This document shows positions 25,248-33,451 of a stretch of DNA of 64,000 nt, one piece after another. The translations under genes and the position numbers were made by a program. Where the stretch lies: assembly GCF_900112375.1 (NCBI RefSeq), contig NZ_FOLS01000021.1, positions 1 to 64,000 of the forward strand. Direction: 5' to 3'. Each line of letters starts with the position of its first letter. The stretch's first letter is position 1. This DNA is from Pseudomonas citronellolis. Its GTDB lineage: Bacteria; Pseudomonadota; Gammaproteobacteria; Pseudomonadales; Pseudomonadaceae. Under the pieces are notes generated by a model, which had not been told where the DNA came from, ran no database searches, and worked only from the letters and a program-made list of their open reading frames with translations.

Positions 25248-25939
25248 AGAAGCTGATTACCGCCAACGACATCCGTGAAGCCATCGCCGCCGGGCAGAGT
25301 TCCCTGGCCGTGGAGCTGCCGCGCTGCATCGTCACCCCGGAGGCGCGCACGGTCGCCGAACAGGCGGGCCTGGCGCTGATCGAGCGGGTGGCCGGCGAGC
25401 CGGCGGCGGCAGCGCCCGAGTCGGCCGTAGCCGGGCCGAGCGAGGACGAGCTGGCGCGGATTCGCGCCGAGGTGCTGGCGCGGCTGCCAGCCGAAGTGGA
25501 CGCGCAACTGGTCGACCAACTGGTGCGCAAGGCCGCGCAACAGGGCGGCGCCTGCGTGGCCCGGGCGGCCTTCGAGGCGCGCACCGGCGCCGGCGGGATC
25601 AAGCTGGTGAAGGGCGGCAGCGTGCGCTTCGGCCGCCTGGAAGGCGTGCCGGGCGAATACCAGATCGGCATCACCGACGTGGTCGGCGCCGAGGACGGCA
25701 GCAGCATGGGCGCCGGCTTCATGCAGTGGGAGAACGCCTTCTTCCCCTGGACGCTGAACTACGACGAAGTGGACCTGGTGCTGGAGGGCGAGCTGCACAT
25801 CCGCCAGAACGGCGAGACCCTGGTGGGCCAGCCCGGCGACCTGCTGTTCATTCCCAAGGGCAGCGCCATCGAGTTCGGCACCCCCAGCCGGGTGCGCTTC
25901 CTCTACGTGGCCTGGCCGGCCAACTGGCAGGAACAGTGA
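25244..25939 (+). CDS. eutQ: Ethanolamine utilization cupin protein EutQ
   Basis: A 231-residue protein (E. coli 233). The N-terminal ~100 residues start MKKLITANDIREAIAAGQ, and the C-terminal half (about 120-231) is a cupin with FFPWTLNYDEVDLVLEGELH and GQPGDLLFIPKGS. A linker near 65-75 is Ala/Pro-rich. The family is tied to microcompartment assembly, and acetate kinase activity has been reported in Salmonella. The start overlaps eutP. Confidence 0.93.
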   Translation: MKKLITANDIREAIAAGQSSLAVELPRCIVTPEARTVAEQAGLALIERVAGEPAAAAPESAVAGPSEDELARIRAEVLARLPAEVDAQLVDQLVRKAAQQGGACVARAAFEARTGAGGIKLVKGGSVRFGRLEGVPGEYQIGITDVVGAEDGSSMGAGFMQWENAFFPWTLNYDEVDLVLEGELHIRQNGETLVGQPGDLLFIPKGSAIEFGTPSRVRFLYVAWPANWQEQ

Positions 25940-25946
25940 GGCGGCC

Positions 25947-26789
25947 ATGAGCACTTTCATCACCGAAAGCTGGCTGCGCGAGCGCCACGGCCTGAGCGAA
26001 GGCACCGAGCTGCGGCTGCCCGCCGACGCGCGGTTGACCCCCGCCGCCCGCGCGCTGATCGACGAGCGCCACCTGTCGCTGAAGTTCCATGACGAACAGG
26101 GCCGCCTGTACCGGGCGACCGAAGAGCCGGACGCGGACGGCGCGCCGTGCCTGCAGGCGGTGCACGGGCTGACCGGCAGCGCCCGGCGCGTCGCCGCGAC
26201 CTGCCAGCTGTGCGGCTCGGCGCCGGCCGACAAGCCCGCCGGGATGACCCACCTGAACGCCCACGAACTGGTGGCCAAGAACGACCCGCGCCTGCAGTTC
26301 CGCGCCCAGCTGGACGCGGCCATCGCCCTGGCGGTGTGGCTGCAGGTGGAACTGCCGGAGCCGGCCGAGCTGGCCGCCTGGCTGGCCGACATCCGTTCGC
26401 TGCTCGGCCAGCTGATGCGCGCCGACGTGCTGGACGAGGAGCTGGCCGGGTTCGCCGTCGGCGGGCTCGACCAGGCCGTGCTGCACCGCCTGTCCCACGC
26501 GCCGCTGAAGTACCTGGGCCACGACCACCTGGTGCCCGAGTGCGGCCACGGCCGCGCGCCGGCGCTGCTCAACCTGCTGCGGGCCAAGGTCCGCGAGGTG
26601 GAAATCTGCGCCGCCCAGGTGTTCATGGCGGCCGGTTTCAAGCTGCGCCGCGCGGACCTGCTGCACGCCCTCAACCGGCTTTCCAGCGCGCTCTACGTGG
26701 CCATGCTGCTGAGCCTGCTGCACCGGCGCGGGCAACCCTGGCCGAGCGCCGCGGAACTGAGCCGGCGCGTGCAGGGGGAGGCCCCATGA
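25947..26789 (+). CDS. eutT: Corrinoid adenosyltransferase EutT
   Basis: A 280-residue ATP:cob(I)alamin adenosyltransferase that makes the AdoCbl cofactor of ethanolamine ammonia-lyase. Residues 1-60 carry the PADARLTPAARALIDERH segment and 105-275 the helical core (LQFRAQLDAAIALAVWLQ, AAQVFMAAGFKLRRADLLHALNRLSSALYV in outline). The Salmonella metal motif HX11CCX2C appears here as His73, Thr85, Cys86, Cys89, so the first Cys of the CC pair is Thr. It ends in ATGA overlap with eutD. Confidence 0.92.
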   Translation: MSTFITESWLRERHGLSEGTELRLPADARLTPAARALIDERHLSLKFHDEQGRLYRATEEPDADGAPCLQAVHGLTGSARRVAATCQLCGSAPADKPAGMTHLNAHELVAKNDPRLQFRAQLDAAIALAVWLQVELPEPAELAAWLADIRSLLGQLMRADVLDEELAGFAVGGLDQAVLHRLSHAPLKYLGHDHLVPECGHGRAPALLNLLRAKVREVEICAAQVFMAAGFKLRRADLLHALNRLSSALYVAMLLSLLHRRGQPWPSAAELSRRVQGEAP

Positions 26790-27787
26790 AACTGTTCGAC
26801 GACTGCCGCCGGGCCGCCCGGCAGAACCCGCCGCGGGTGGTCTTCCCCGACGCCCTGGACCGCCGCGCCATCGAGGCGGCGCAATACCTCAAGGCCGAGG
26901 GCCTGGCCGAGCCGCTGCTGCTGGGCAACCCCTTCGCCCTGCGCGGCTACTGCCTGGAGCGGCACATCCGCCTGGGCGACCTCGGGCTGATCGACCCCGC
27001 GCGCTCGCCCTGGCTGCACGGCTTCGCCCAGGACCTGGCCCGGCGCCAGGACAAGCTGAGCCCCGAGCAGGCCCTGGAACAACTGCACGACCCGCTGTGG
27101 TTCGGCGCGGCGCTGCTGGCGGCCGGCCAGGTCGACCTGTGCATCGCCGGCAACCTCAGCGCCACCGCCGACGTGCTGCGCGCCGGCCTGCGGGTGGTCG
27201 GCCTGGCGTCGGGCAACCGCACGCTGTCCTCGGTGTTCTTCATGCTGCCAGCGGACGGCGGCGCCCCGCTGGCGTTCGCCGATTGCGGCGTGGTGCCCCG
27301 GCCGACGGTGGAGCAGCTGGCGGACATCGCCCTGGCCTCGGCGGCCAGCTTCGAGCGGGTGACCGGCGAGCCGGCGCGGGTGGCGATGTTGTCGTTCTCA
27401 AGCCACGGCAGCGCCAGGCACGCCGACGCTGAGGCGGTGCGCCAGGCCTGCGAACTGGTGCGCGAGCGCCGGCCGGAGCTGTGCGTCGATGGCGAGATCC
27501 AGTTCGACGCCGCCTTCGTCCCCGAGGTGGCCGCGGCGAAGGTGCCCGGCAGCCCGCTGGGCGGGGCGGCCAACGTGTTCGTGTTCCCCAGTCTCGAGGC
27601 CGGGAACATCGGCTACAAGATCGCCCAGCGGCTCGGCGGCATGAACGCCATCGGCCCGATGCTGCAGGGCATGAACGCGCCGCTGCACGACCTGTCGCGC
27701 GGCTGCACGAGCGAGGAAATGATCCAGACGGTGCTGCTGGCCAACAAGATGGCCGGCGGCGCCGAGGCTGTCGGGCGAGTCGCCTGA
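26786..27787 (+). CDS. eutD: Phosphotransacetylase EutD
   Basis: A 333-residue phosphate acetyltransferase (acetyl-CoA + Pi to acetyl phosphate + CoA). Family blocks seen are RVVFPDALDRRAIEAAQYL, CIAGNLSATADVLRAGLR, VAMLSFSSHGSARH, DGEIQFDAAFVPEVA and FPSLEAGNIGYKIAQRLGG. It lacks the long N-terminal extension of Pta and starts with MKLFDDCRRAARQNPPR, like EutD. It recycles CoA inside the compartment and feeds acetyl phosphate to AckA at the end of the locus. Confidence 0.95.
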   Translation: MKLFDDCRRAARQNPPRVVFPDALDRRAIEAAQYLKAEGLAEPLLLGNPFALRGYCLERHIRLGDLGLIDPARSPWLHGFAQDLARRQDKLSPEQALEQLHDPLWFGAALLAAGQVDLCIAGNLSATADVLRAGLRVVGLASGNRTLSSVFFMLPADGGAPLAFADCGVVPRPTVEQLADIALASAASFERVTGEPARVAMLSFSSHGSARHADAEAVRQACELVRERRPELCVDGEIQFDAAFVPEVAAAKVPGSPLGGAANVFVFPSLEAGNIGYKIAQRLGGMNAIGPMLQGMNAPLHDLSRGCTSEEMIQTVLLANKMAGGAEAVGRVA

Positions 27788-27788
27788 G

Positions 27789-27838
27789 CCGGACGGCGGC
27801 CCCCGCCGTCCGGGGGTAACGCGAGTGGCTAGCCACTC
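27789..27838 (+). other. Two consecutive palindromes between eutD and eutM
   Basis: Two bases after the eutD stop is a perfect 11-bp stem CCGGACGGCGG / CCGCCGTCCGG with a 3-base loop (27789-27813). Ten bases on is the perfect 16-base palindrome GAGTGGCTAGCCACTC (27823-27838). Neither has a T run, so an mRNA-processing or stabilising role before the shell genes is likelier than termination. Confidence 0.6.
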
Positions 27839-27883
27839 CGAAGAGGCCCTGCGAAGGGCGATCGATTGTTCGAGGAGAGTGAG

Positions 27884-28177
27884 ATGGAAGCATTAGGCAT
27901 GATCGAAACCAAGGGCCTGGTGGCGCTGATCGAGGCCTCCGACGCCATGGTCAAGGCCGCCCGGGTGAAGCTGGTGGGCGTCAAGCAGATCGGCGGTGGC
28001 CTGGTCACCGCCATGGTCCGCGGCGACGTCGCGGCCTGCAAGGCAGCCACCGATGCCGGCGCGGCCGCCGCGCAGCGCGTCGGCGAAGTGGTCTCGGTGC
28101 AGGTGATCCCGCGTCCGCATTCGGACCTGGAAGAGGTCTTTCCGATCAAGCTGGCGGCGGATCGCCCGGTGGATTGA
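27884..28177 (+). CDS. eutM: Major hexameric shell protein EutM
   Basis: A 97-residue BMC-H protein, nearly identical to enterobacterial Eut[41 protein letters not shown] and [15 protein letters not shown]. It makes the flat hexamers that tile most of the shell. The ATG at 27884 follows GAGGAGAG. It is preceded by 96 bp with two hairpins, the first sizeable gap in the operon. Confidence 0.96.
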   Translation: MEALGMIETKGLVALIEASDAMVKAARVKLVGVKQIGGGLVTAMVRGDVAACKAATDAGAAAAQRVGEVVSVQVIPRPHSDLEEVFPIKLAADRPVD

Positions 28178-28292
28178 GCGGCTCGCCGCGACCGTCCGAG
28201 CGGTGCCTGCGCTCGCCCTGCGCGTTCCGGGCGCCGCCACTGAGGAACCATGCGTACGCCGCGAGGGACGCGGCCCGACGAGGTAACAGGCG

Positions 28293-28580
28293 ATGAAACT
28301 GGCGATTGTCGTGGGGCAGGTGGTGTGCACCGTGAAGCATCCGGGCGTGGGCCTGGACCGGCTGCTGCTGGTCGAGATGCTCGACCGCGCCGGCCGTCCC
28401 GACGGTGAATGGCACGTGGCCAGCGACAGCCTCGGCGCCGGCAACGGCGAGTGGGTGATGCTGGCCGGCGGCAGCGCCGCGCGCCAGGCCCTGGCCGAGG
28501 TGCGCGCGCCGATCGACCTGTGCGTGGTCGGCATCGTCGACGAAGCGGTGCTCGACGGCAGCCTGCTCTACCGCAAATAG
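28293..28580 (+). CDS. eutN: Pentameric vertex shell protein EutN
   Basis: A 95-residue BMC-P protein of the EutN/CcmL family: MKLAIVVGQVVCTVKHP, LLVEMLD, VASDSLGAGNGEWVML and DLCVVGIVDEAVLDG. Pentamers cap the vertices of the polyhedral shell. It follows eutM after 115 bp that show no further gene. Confidence 0.95.
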   Translation: MKLAIVVGQVVCTVKHPGVGLDRLLLVEMLDRAGRPDGEWHVASDSLGAGNGEWVMLAGGSAARQALAEVRAPIDLCVVGIVDEAVLDGSLLYRK

Positions 28581-28674
28581 GCCCGCCCCCGGCGGTCATT
28601 CACGACAAGCGTCCTCCACCGGCCCGCGCCAGGTGGAGTGGCCCGGCTCATCCCTGAATTCTGTGAGGCACGAC

Positions 28675-30096
28675 GTGGACATCAACCCGAAGGAAATCGA
28701 ACAGGTGGTCAAGGCGGTGCTCGCCTCGATAGGGGCGACCTCCACGGCCGCTGTCGCGTCGCCGGGCGCGACCTGCGCCCCCGGCGTGTTCGTCGAACTG
28801 GACGCCGCCGTGGCCGCCGCCGCGCAGGCGCAGCAGGCATTGCGCTCGGTGGCCATGCGCGACCGGGCCATCGCCGCCATCCGCGCCGCCGGCGAGCGCC
28901 ACGCCGAGGAGCTGGCGGAGCTTGCGGTGGAGGAAACCGGCATGGGCCGGGTGGCCGACAAGACCGCCAAGAACATCGCCCAGGCCCGCCACACGCCCGG
29001 CAGCGAATGCCTGCAGGCGCAGGTGCTCAGCGGCGACCGCGGGCTGACGCTGATCGAGAACGCGGCCTGGGGCGTGATCGCCTCGGTGACGCCCTCGACC
29101 AACCCGGCGGCCACCGTGATCAACAACGCCATCAGCATGATCGCCGCCGGCAACAGCGTGGTGTTCGCCCCGCACCCGGCGGCCAAGCGGGTGTCGCAGC
29201 GCACCGTCAGCCTGCTCAACGAGGCCATGGTCGAAGCCGGCGCGCCGGCCAACCTGATCACCACCGTGCAGCGCCCGGACATCGAGACCGCCCAGCGGCT
29301 GTTCCGCTACCCGGGCATCGGCCTGCTGGTGGTGACCGGCGGCGAGGCGGTGGTGGAGGCCGCGCGCAAACACACCGACAAGCGCCTGATCGCCGCCGGC
29401 GCCGGCAACCCGCCGGTGGTGGTGGACGAGACCGCCGACCTGGCCCGCGCCGCGCGCGACATCGTGTTCGGCGCCTCGTTCGACAACAACATCATCTGCG
29501 CCGACGAGAAGGTGCTGATCGTGGTCGACAGCGTCGCCGACGCCCTCAAGGCCGAGATGCTCAAGCAGCAGGCCGTGGAGCTGAGCGCCGCCCAGGGCCA
29601 GCAACTGCTGCCGTTGCTTTTGCCGAAGGTCGACGAGCAGGGGCGCGGCAGCGTCTCGCGCGACTGGGTCGGCCGCGACGCCGCCAAGATCGCCGCCGCC
29701 ATCGGCCTGCAGGTGCCGGAACAGACGCGCCTGCTGCTGCTGGAAACTCCGGCCGACCATCCCTTCGCCATCACCGAGATGATGATGCCGGTGCTGCCGA
29801 TGGTGCGCGTGGCCAACGTCGACCAGGCCATCGCCCTGGCGGTGAAGCTGGAGGGCGGCTGCCACCACACGGCGGCCATGCACTCGCGCAACCTCGACCA
29901 CCTGGACCGCATGGCCAACGCCATGGACACCAGCATCTTCGTCAAGAACGGGCCGTGCCTGGCCGGCCTGGGCTTCGGCGGCGAGGGCTGGACCACCATG
30001 ACCATCACCACGCCGACCGGCGAGGGCGTGACCTCGGCGCGCACCTTCGTGCGCCTGCGCCGCTGCGTCATGGTCGACCACCTGCGGATCGTCTGA
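28675..30096 (+). CDS. eutE: CoA-acylating acetaldehyde dehydrogenase EutE
   Basis: A 473-residue enzyme converting acetaldehyde, CoA and NAD+ to acetyl-CoA. Very close to E. coli EutE throughout; the catalytic Cys is Cys275 in NNIICADEKVL. Residues 1-20 (DINPKEIEQVVKAVLASIG) form an amphipathic helix, the expected cargo-targeting peptide, followed by an Ala/Pro linker. The start is GTG at 28675 behind GAGG; the extension to 28633 has no counterpart in the family. Confidence 0.95.
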   Translation: MDINPKEIEQVVKAVLASIGATSTAAVASPGATCAPGVFVELDAAVAAAAQAQQALRSVAMRDRAIAAIRAAGERHAEELAELAVEETGMGRVADKTAKNIAQARHTPGSECLQAQVLSGDRGLTLIENAAWGVIASVTPSTNPAATVINNAISMIAAGNSVVFAPHPAAKRVSQRTVSLLNEAMVEAGAPANLITTVQRPDIETAQRLFRYPGIGLLVVTGGEAVVEAARKHTDKRLIAAGAGNPPVVVDETADLARAARDIVFGASFDNNIICADEKVLIVVDSVADALKAEMLKQQAVELSAAQGQQLLPLLLPKVDEQGRGSVSRDWVGRDAAKIAAAIGLQVPEQTRLLLLETPADHPFAITEMMMPVLPMVRVANVDQAIALAVKLEGGCHHTAAMHSRNLDHLDRMANAMDTSIFVKNGPCLAGLGFGGEGWTTMTITTPTGEGVTSARTFVRLRRCVMVDHLRIV

Positions 30097-30103
30097 GGCG
30101 GCC

Positions 30104-30940
30104 ATGCAACGCGATCTCGAAAACTGGCTGCTGCCGCGCCTGGAACGCGCCGCCTACTGCCTGGCGCACCCCGTCGCGCAACCGGGCGACCGCGGGCCGC
30201 TGAGCCTGGGCATCGACCTGGGCACCAGCGCCGTGGTGTCGGTGGTGCTCGATGCCCAGGCGCTGCCGGTGGCGGTGCGCCTGGACTGGGCCGACGTGGT
30301 GCGCGATGGCGTGGTCTGGGACTTCTTCGGCGCGGTGAAGCTGGTGCGCAGCCAGGTGGAGAGCCTGGAGCGGCAGTTGGGCGTGTGCTTCCAGCGCGCC
30401 GCGACCTCGTACCCGCCGGGCACCGAGGCGAGCATTTCCACCCATGTGCTGGAGGCCGTCGGCCTGGAAGTCGGCTGCGTGATCGACGAGCCCTCGGCGG
30501 TGGCGCGGATGCTGCGCCTGGACCGCGCCGCGGTGGTGGATATCGGTGGCGGCACCACCGGCGTCGCCGTGGTGCACGGCGGCGAGGTGACCTACTCCGC
30601 CGACGAACCCACCGGCGGGCATCACGTCAGCCTGGTGCTCGCCGGCCACCTGGACGTGTCGCTGGAGGAAGCCGAGCGGCGCAAGCGCAAGGAGGGCGAG
30701 GCCCTGTGGCCGCTGGCGCGCCCGGTGTTCGAAAAGATGGCCGACATCGTCCACACGCACCTGCAAGGCCAGGACGTGGACGCCATCTACCTGTCCGGCG
30801 GCTCCTGCACCCTGCCCGGCGTGCAGCCGCTGTTCGCCGCGGCCTTCCCCGCGCAGCGGGTGATCCTGCCCGCGCCGCCGCTGTTCACCACGCCGCTGGC
30901 CATCGCCGCCTGCGGCCTGCAAGCCGAGGAGGAACGCTGA
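30104..30940 (+). CDS. eutJ: Hsp70-like chaperone protein EutJ
   Basis: A 278-residue actin/Hsp70-fold ATPase with phosphate loops GIDLGTSAVVSV near residue 36 and VVDIGGGTTGVAV near 145, and adenosine-loop LSGGSCTLPGV near 230. The family is found only in eut/pdu loci. A role in folding or reactivating compartment enzymes is assumed but unproven. It is seven bases after eutE and two before eutG. Confidence 0.93.
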   Translation: MQRDLENWLLPRLERAAYCLAHPVAQPGDRGPLSLGIDLGTSAVVSVVLDAQALPVAVRLDWADVVRDGVVWDFFGAVKLVRSQVESLERQLGVCFQRAATSYPPGTEASISTHVLEAVGLEVGCVIDEPSAVARMLRLDRAAVVDIGGGTTGVAVVHGGEVTYSADEPTGGHHVSLVLAGHLDVSLEEAERRKRKEGEALWPLARPVFEKMADIVHTHLQGQDVDAIYLSGGSCTLPGVQPLFAAAFPAQRVILPAPPLFTTPLAIAACGLQAEEER

Positions 30941-30941
30941 C

Positions 30942-32189
30942 ATGCACGAGCAGGACGTCGGCCGGGTGATCTATCGCGCCCTGGACATGCTCAATGCCCG
31001 CGCGGTGCGCGAATTCCGCGTGCCGCCCAGCACCTACATCGGTCCCGGCGCCACCGTGCGCGCCGGCGAGGCCTGCGCGGCGCTGGGTATCCGCCGGCTG
31101 TTCGTGATGGTCGACGGCCGCCTGCACGAGCAGGCGCTGGACCAGGGCCTGCTGCGCTCGCTGGACGACGCCGGGCTGGGCTGCGAATGCCTGGTCTACG
31201 CCGGCGGCGAGCCGCACAGCGAAGTGGTGGAGGCCGCCGGCCGGCAACTGCTGGCCGCCGACTGCGACGGCGTGCTGGCCTTCGGCGGCGGCTCGGTGCT
31301 GGACGCGGCCAAGGCCACCGCGCTGCTGGCGGCCAACCCGGAACGCCGGGTGAGCGACCTCGGCGACGGCCCGGCGCTGCGCCGGCGCATGCCGCTGATC
31401 GCCGTGCCGACCACCGCCGGCACCGGTTCGGAGGCCACCAACGTGGCGGTGATCACCGACAGCCAGCGGCACCTGAAGCAGGTGCTGGTGCACACCGACC
31501 TGATTCCCGACCTGGCGATCATCGACGCCTGCCTGACCCTCGGCGTGCCGCCGGCGGTGACCGCCGCCACCGGCATAGACGCGCTGACCCACGCCATCGA
31601 AGCCTACGTCGCGCCGAGCGCCACGCCGCTGACCCAGGGCCTGGCCCTGCGCGCCGTGGCGCTGATCGGCGAGGCCCTGCCGCTGGCGGTGGGGCAGGGC
31701 GGCAACGTCGGCGCCCGCGAGTCGATGATGCTCGCCTCGTACATGGCCGGCATGGCCTTTTCCAATTCCGGCCTGGGCCTGTGCCACGCCACCGCGCACC
31801 CCCTCGGCGCGCGCTACGGCATTCCCCACGGCCAGGCCAACGCGCTGATGCTGCCGGCGGTGATGCGCTTCAACCAACTGGTGTGCAAGCGCGCCTACGC
31901 CGACATCGGCCACGCCCTCAGCCGCGAAAGCCTGGATGCCGAACGCAGCATCGCCGCGGTGCAGCGCCTGATCGACGAAGTCGGCGCCGCCGGCCGCGAC
32001 CTGCGGGCCCACGGCGTGCGCCGCGAGGACTTCGCCGCGCTGGCCGAGGCGGCCCTGCAGGACATCTGCCTGGCCGGCAACCCGCGCAGCGCCTGCGCGC
32101 AACAGATCAGCGCGATCTACCAGGACGCCTGGCAGCGCCGAGGCGCCTGCCAGCAAGGAAACAATTCTGTTCAGGAGCAGTTGTCATGA
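30942..32189 (+). CDS. eutG: Iron-containing alcohol dehydrogenase EutG
   Basis: A 415-residue group III alcohol dehydrogenase that reduces acetaldehyde to ethanol and regenerates NAD+ for EutE in the lumen. Motifs: GGGSVLDAAK near 110, PTTAGTGSEATNV near 152, then the metal-binding GIDALTHAIEAY and HPLGARYGIPHGQANA. The N-terminal helix HEQDVGRVIYRALDMLNAR could act as a cargo peptide. Its stop overlaps eutH as ATGA. Confidence 0.94.
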   Translation: MHEQDVGRVIYRALDMLNARAVREFRVPPSTYIGPGATVRAGEACAALGIRRLFVMVDGRLHEQALDQGLLRSLDDAGLGCECLVYAGGEPHSEVVEAAGRQLLAADCDGVLAFGGGSVLDAAKATALLAANPERRVSDLGDGPALRRRMPLIAVPTTAGTGSEATNVAVITDSQRHLKQVLVHTDLIPDLAIIDACLTLGVPPAVTAATGIDALTHAIEAYVAPSATPLTQGLALRAVALIGEALPLAVGQGGNVGARESMMLASYMAGMAFSNSGLGLCHATAHPLGARYGIPHGQANALMLPAVMRFNQLVCKRAYADIGHALSRESLDAERSIAAVQRLIDEVGAAGRDLRAHGVRREDFAALAEAALQDICLAGNPRSACAQQISAIYQDAWQRRGACQQGNNSVQEQLS

Positions 32190-33442
32190 GCATCAACGAA
32201 ATCATCCTGTACGTGATGATGGTCTTCCTGCTGATCGGAGCGGTGGACCGGGTATTCAGCCAGTTCGGCGGCTCCGAGAAGGTCCTCGGCCATCTCGGCC
32301 TGGGCTGGCTCGGGCGCGGCATCGGTGGCTCCGGCGGGCAGTTCGAGGAAGGCTTCATGGCCATGGGCGCGCTGGGCCTGGCCATGGTCGGCATCACCGC
32401 CCTGGCGCCGGTGCTGGCCAACCTGCTGGGGCCGCTGGTGATCCCGCTGTACGAGAGCGTCGGGGCGAGCCCGGCGATGTTCGCCGGCACCCTGCTGGCC
32501 AACGACATGGGCGCCTTCTCCCTGGCCAAGGAGCTGGCCGGCGGCGACACCGCCGCCTGGCTGTACTCGGGGCTGATCCTCGGCGCCATGATGGGCCCGA
32601 CCCTGGTGTTCATCATCCCGGTGGCGCTGGGCATCATCGACCCCGCCGACCGCCGCTACCTGGCCCTGGGCACCCTGGCCGGGATCGTCACCGTGCCCCT
32701 GGGCTGCATCGCCGGCGGGCTGGTGGCGATGTACTCGGGCATCGAGGTCAACGGCGAGCCGGTGAGCTTCTCGTTGGCGATGATCCTGATCAACATGATC
32801 CCGGTGCTGGCGGTCGCGGCGCTGATCGCCCTGGGCCTGAAGTTCTGCCCGGAGAAGATCATCGCCGGCTTCGAGGTGTTCGCCAAACTGCTGGTGGGGC
32901 TGATCACCCTCGGCCTGGCCGCCGCGGTGGTGCAGTTCACCGTGGGCTGGACGCTGATCCCGGGGCTGGACCCGATCTTCATGGCCGAGGGCGACGAGCC
33001 CGGCGCGGTGATGCGCGCCATGGAGGTGATCGGCTCGATCGCCTGCGTGCTGCTCGGCGCCTACCCCATGGTGCTGCTGCTGACGCGCTGGTTCGGCACC
33101 CCGCTGATGAAGGTTGGCGGCCTGCTGGGCATGAACCGGGACGCCGCCGCCGGCATGGTGGCGAGCCTGGCCAACGTGATCCCGATGTTCGGCATGTTCG
33201 GCAAGATGGATGCGCGCGGCAAGATCATCAACTGCGCCTTCGCCGTGTCCGCCGGCTTCGCCCTGGGCGACCACCTCGGCTTCACCGCGGCGAACATGTC
33301 CGCGATGATCTTCCCGATGCTGGTCGGCAAGCTGTTCGGCGGCATCACCGCGGTGGCCGTGGCCATGCTCATCGCGCCCAAGTCCGAAGCCCAGCCCGAG
33401 CCGGTGGCGTTGCCCGACGCCGACCTGCAGCGGGCCGAGTAG
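32186..33442 (+). CDS. eutH: Ethanolamine permease EutH
   Basis: A 418-residue inner-membrane transporter with about 10-11 hydrophobic segments, beginning MSINEIILYVMMVFLLIGAVD. Strong family blocks are GTLLANDMGAFSLAKEL, PTLVFIIPVALGIID and VIPMFGMFGKMDARGKIINCAF. Pseudomonads with only eutBC usually rely on an Eat-type amino-acid/choline-family permease, so EutH marks this as the long, microcompartment type of locus. Confidence 0.95.
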   Translation: MSINEIILYVMMVFLLIGAVDRVFSQFGGSEKVLGHLGLGWLGRGIGGSGGQFEEGFMAMGALGLAMVGITALAPVLANLLGPLVIPLYESVGASPAMFAGTLLANDMGAFSLAKELAGGDTAAWLYSGLILGAMMGPTLVFIIPVALGIIDPADRRYLALGTLAGIVTVPLGCIAGGLVAMYSGIEVNGEPVSFSLAMILINMIPVLAVAALIALGLKFCPEKIIAGFEVFAKLLVGLITLGLAAAVVQFTVGWTLIPGLDPIFMAEGDEPGAVMRAMEVIGSIACVLLGAYPMVLLLTRWFGTPLMKVGGLLGMNRDAAAGMVASLANVIPMFGMFGKMDARGKIINCAFAVSAGFALGDHLGFTAANMSAMIFPMLVGKLFGGITAVAVAMLIAPKSEAQPEPVALPDADLQRAE

Positions 33443-33451
33443 GGCGCGGCC

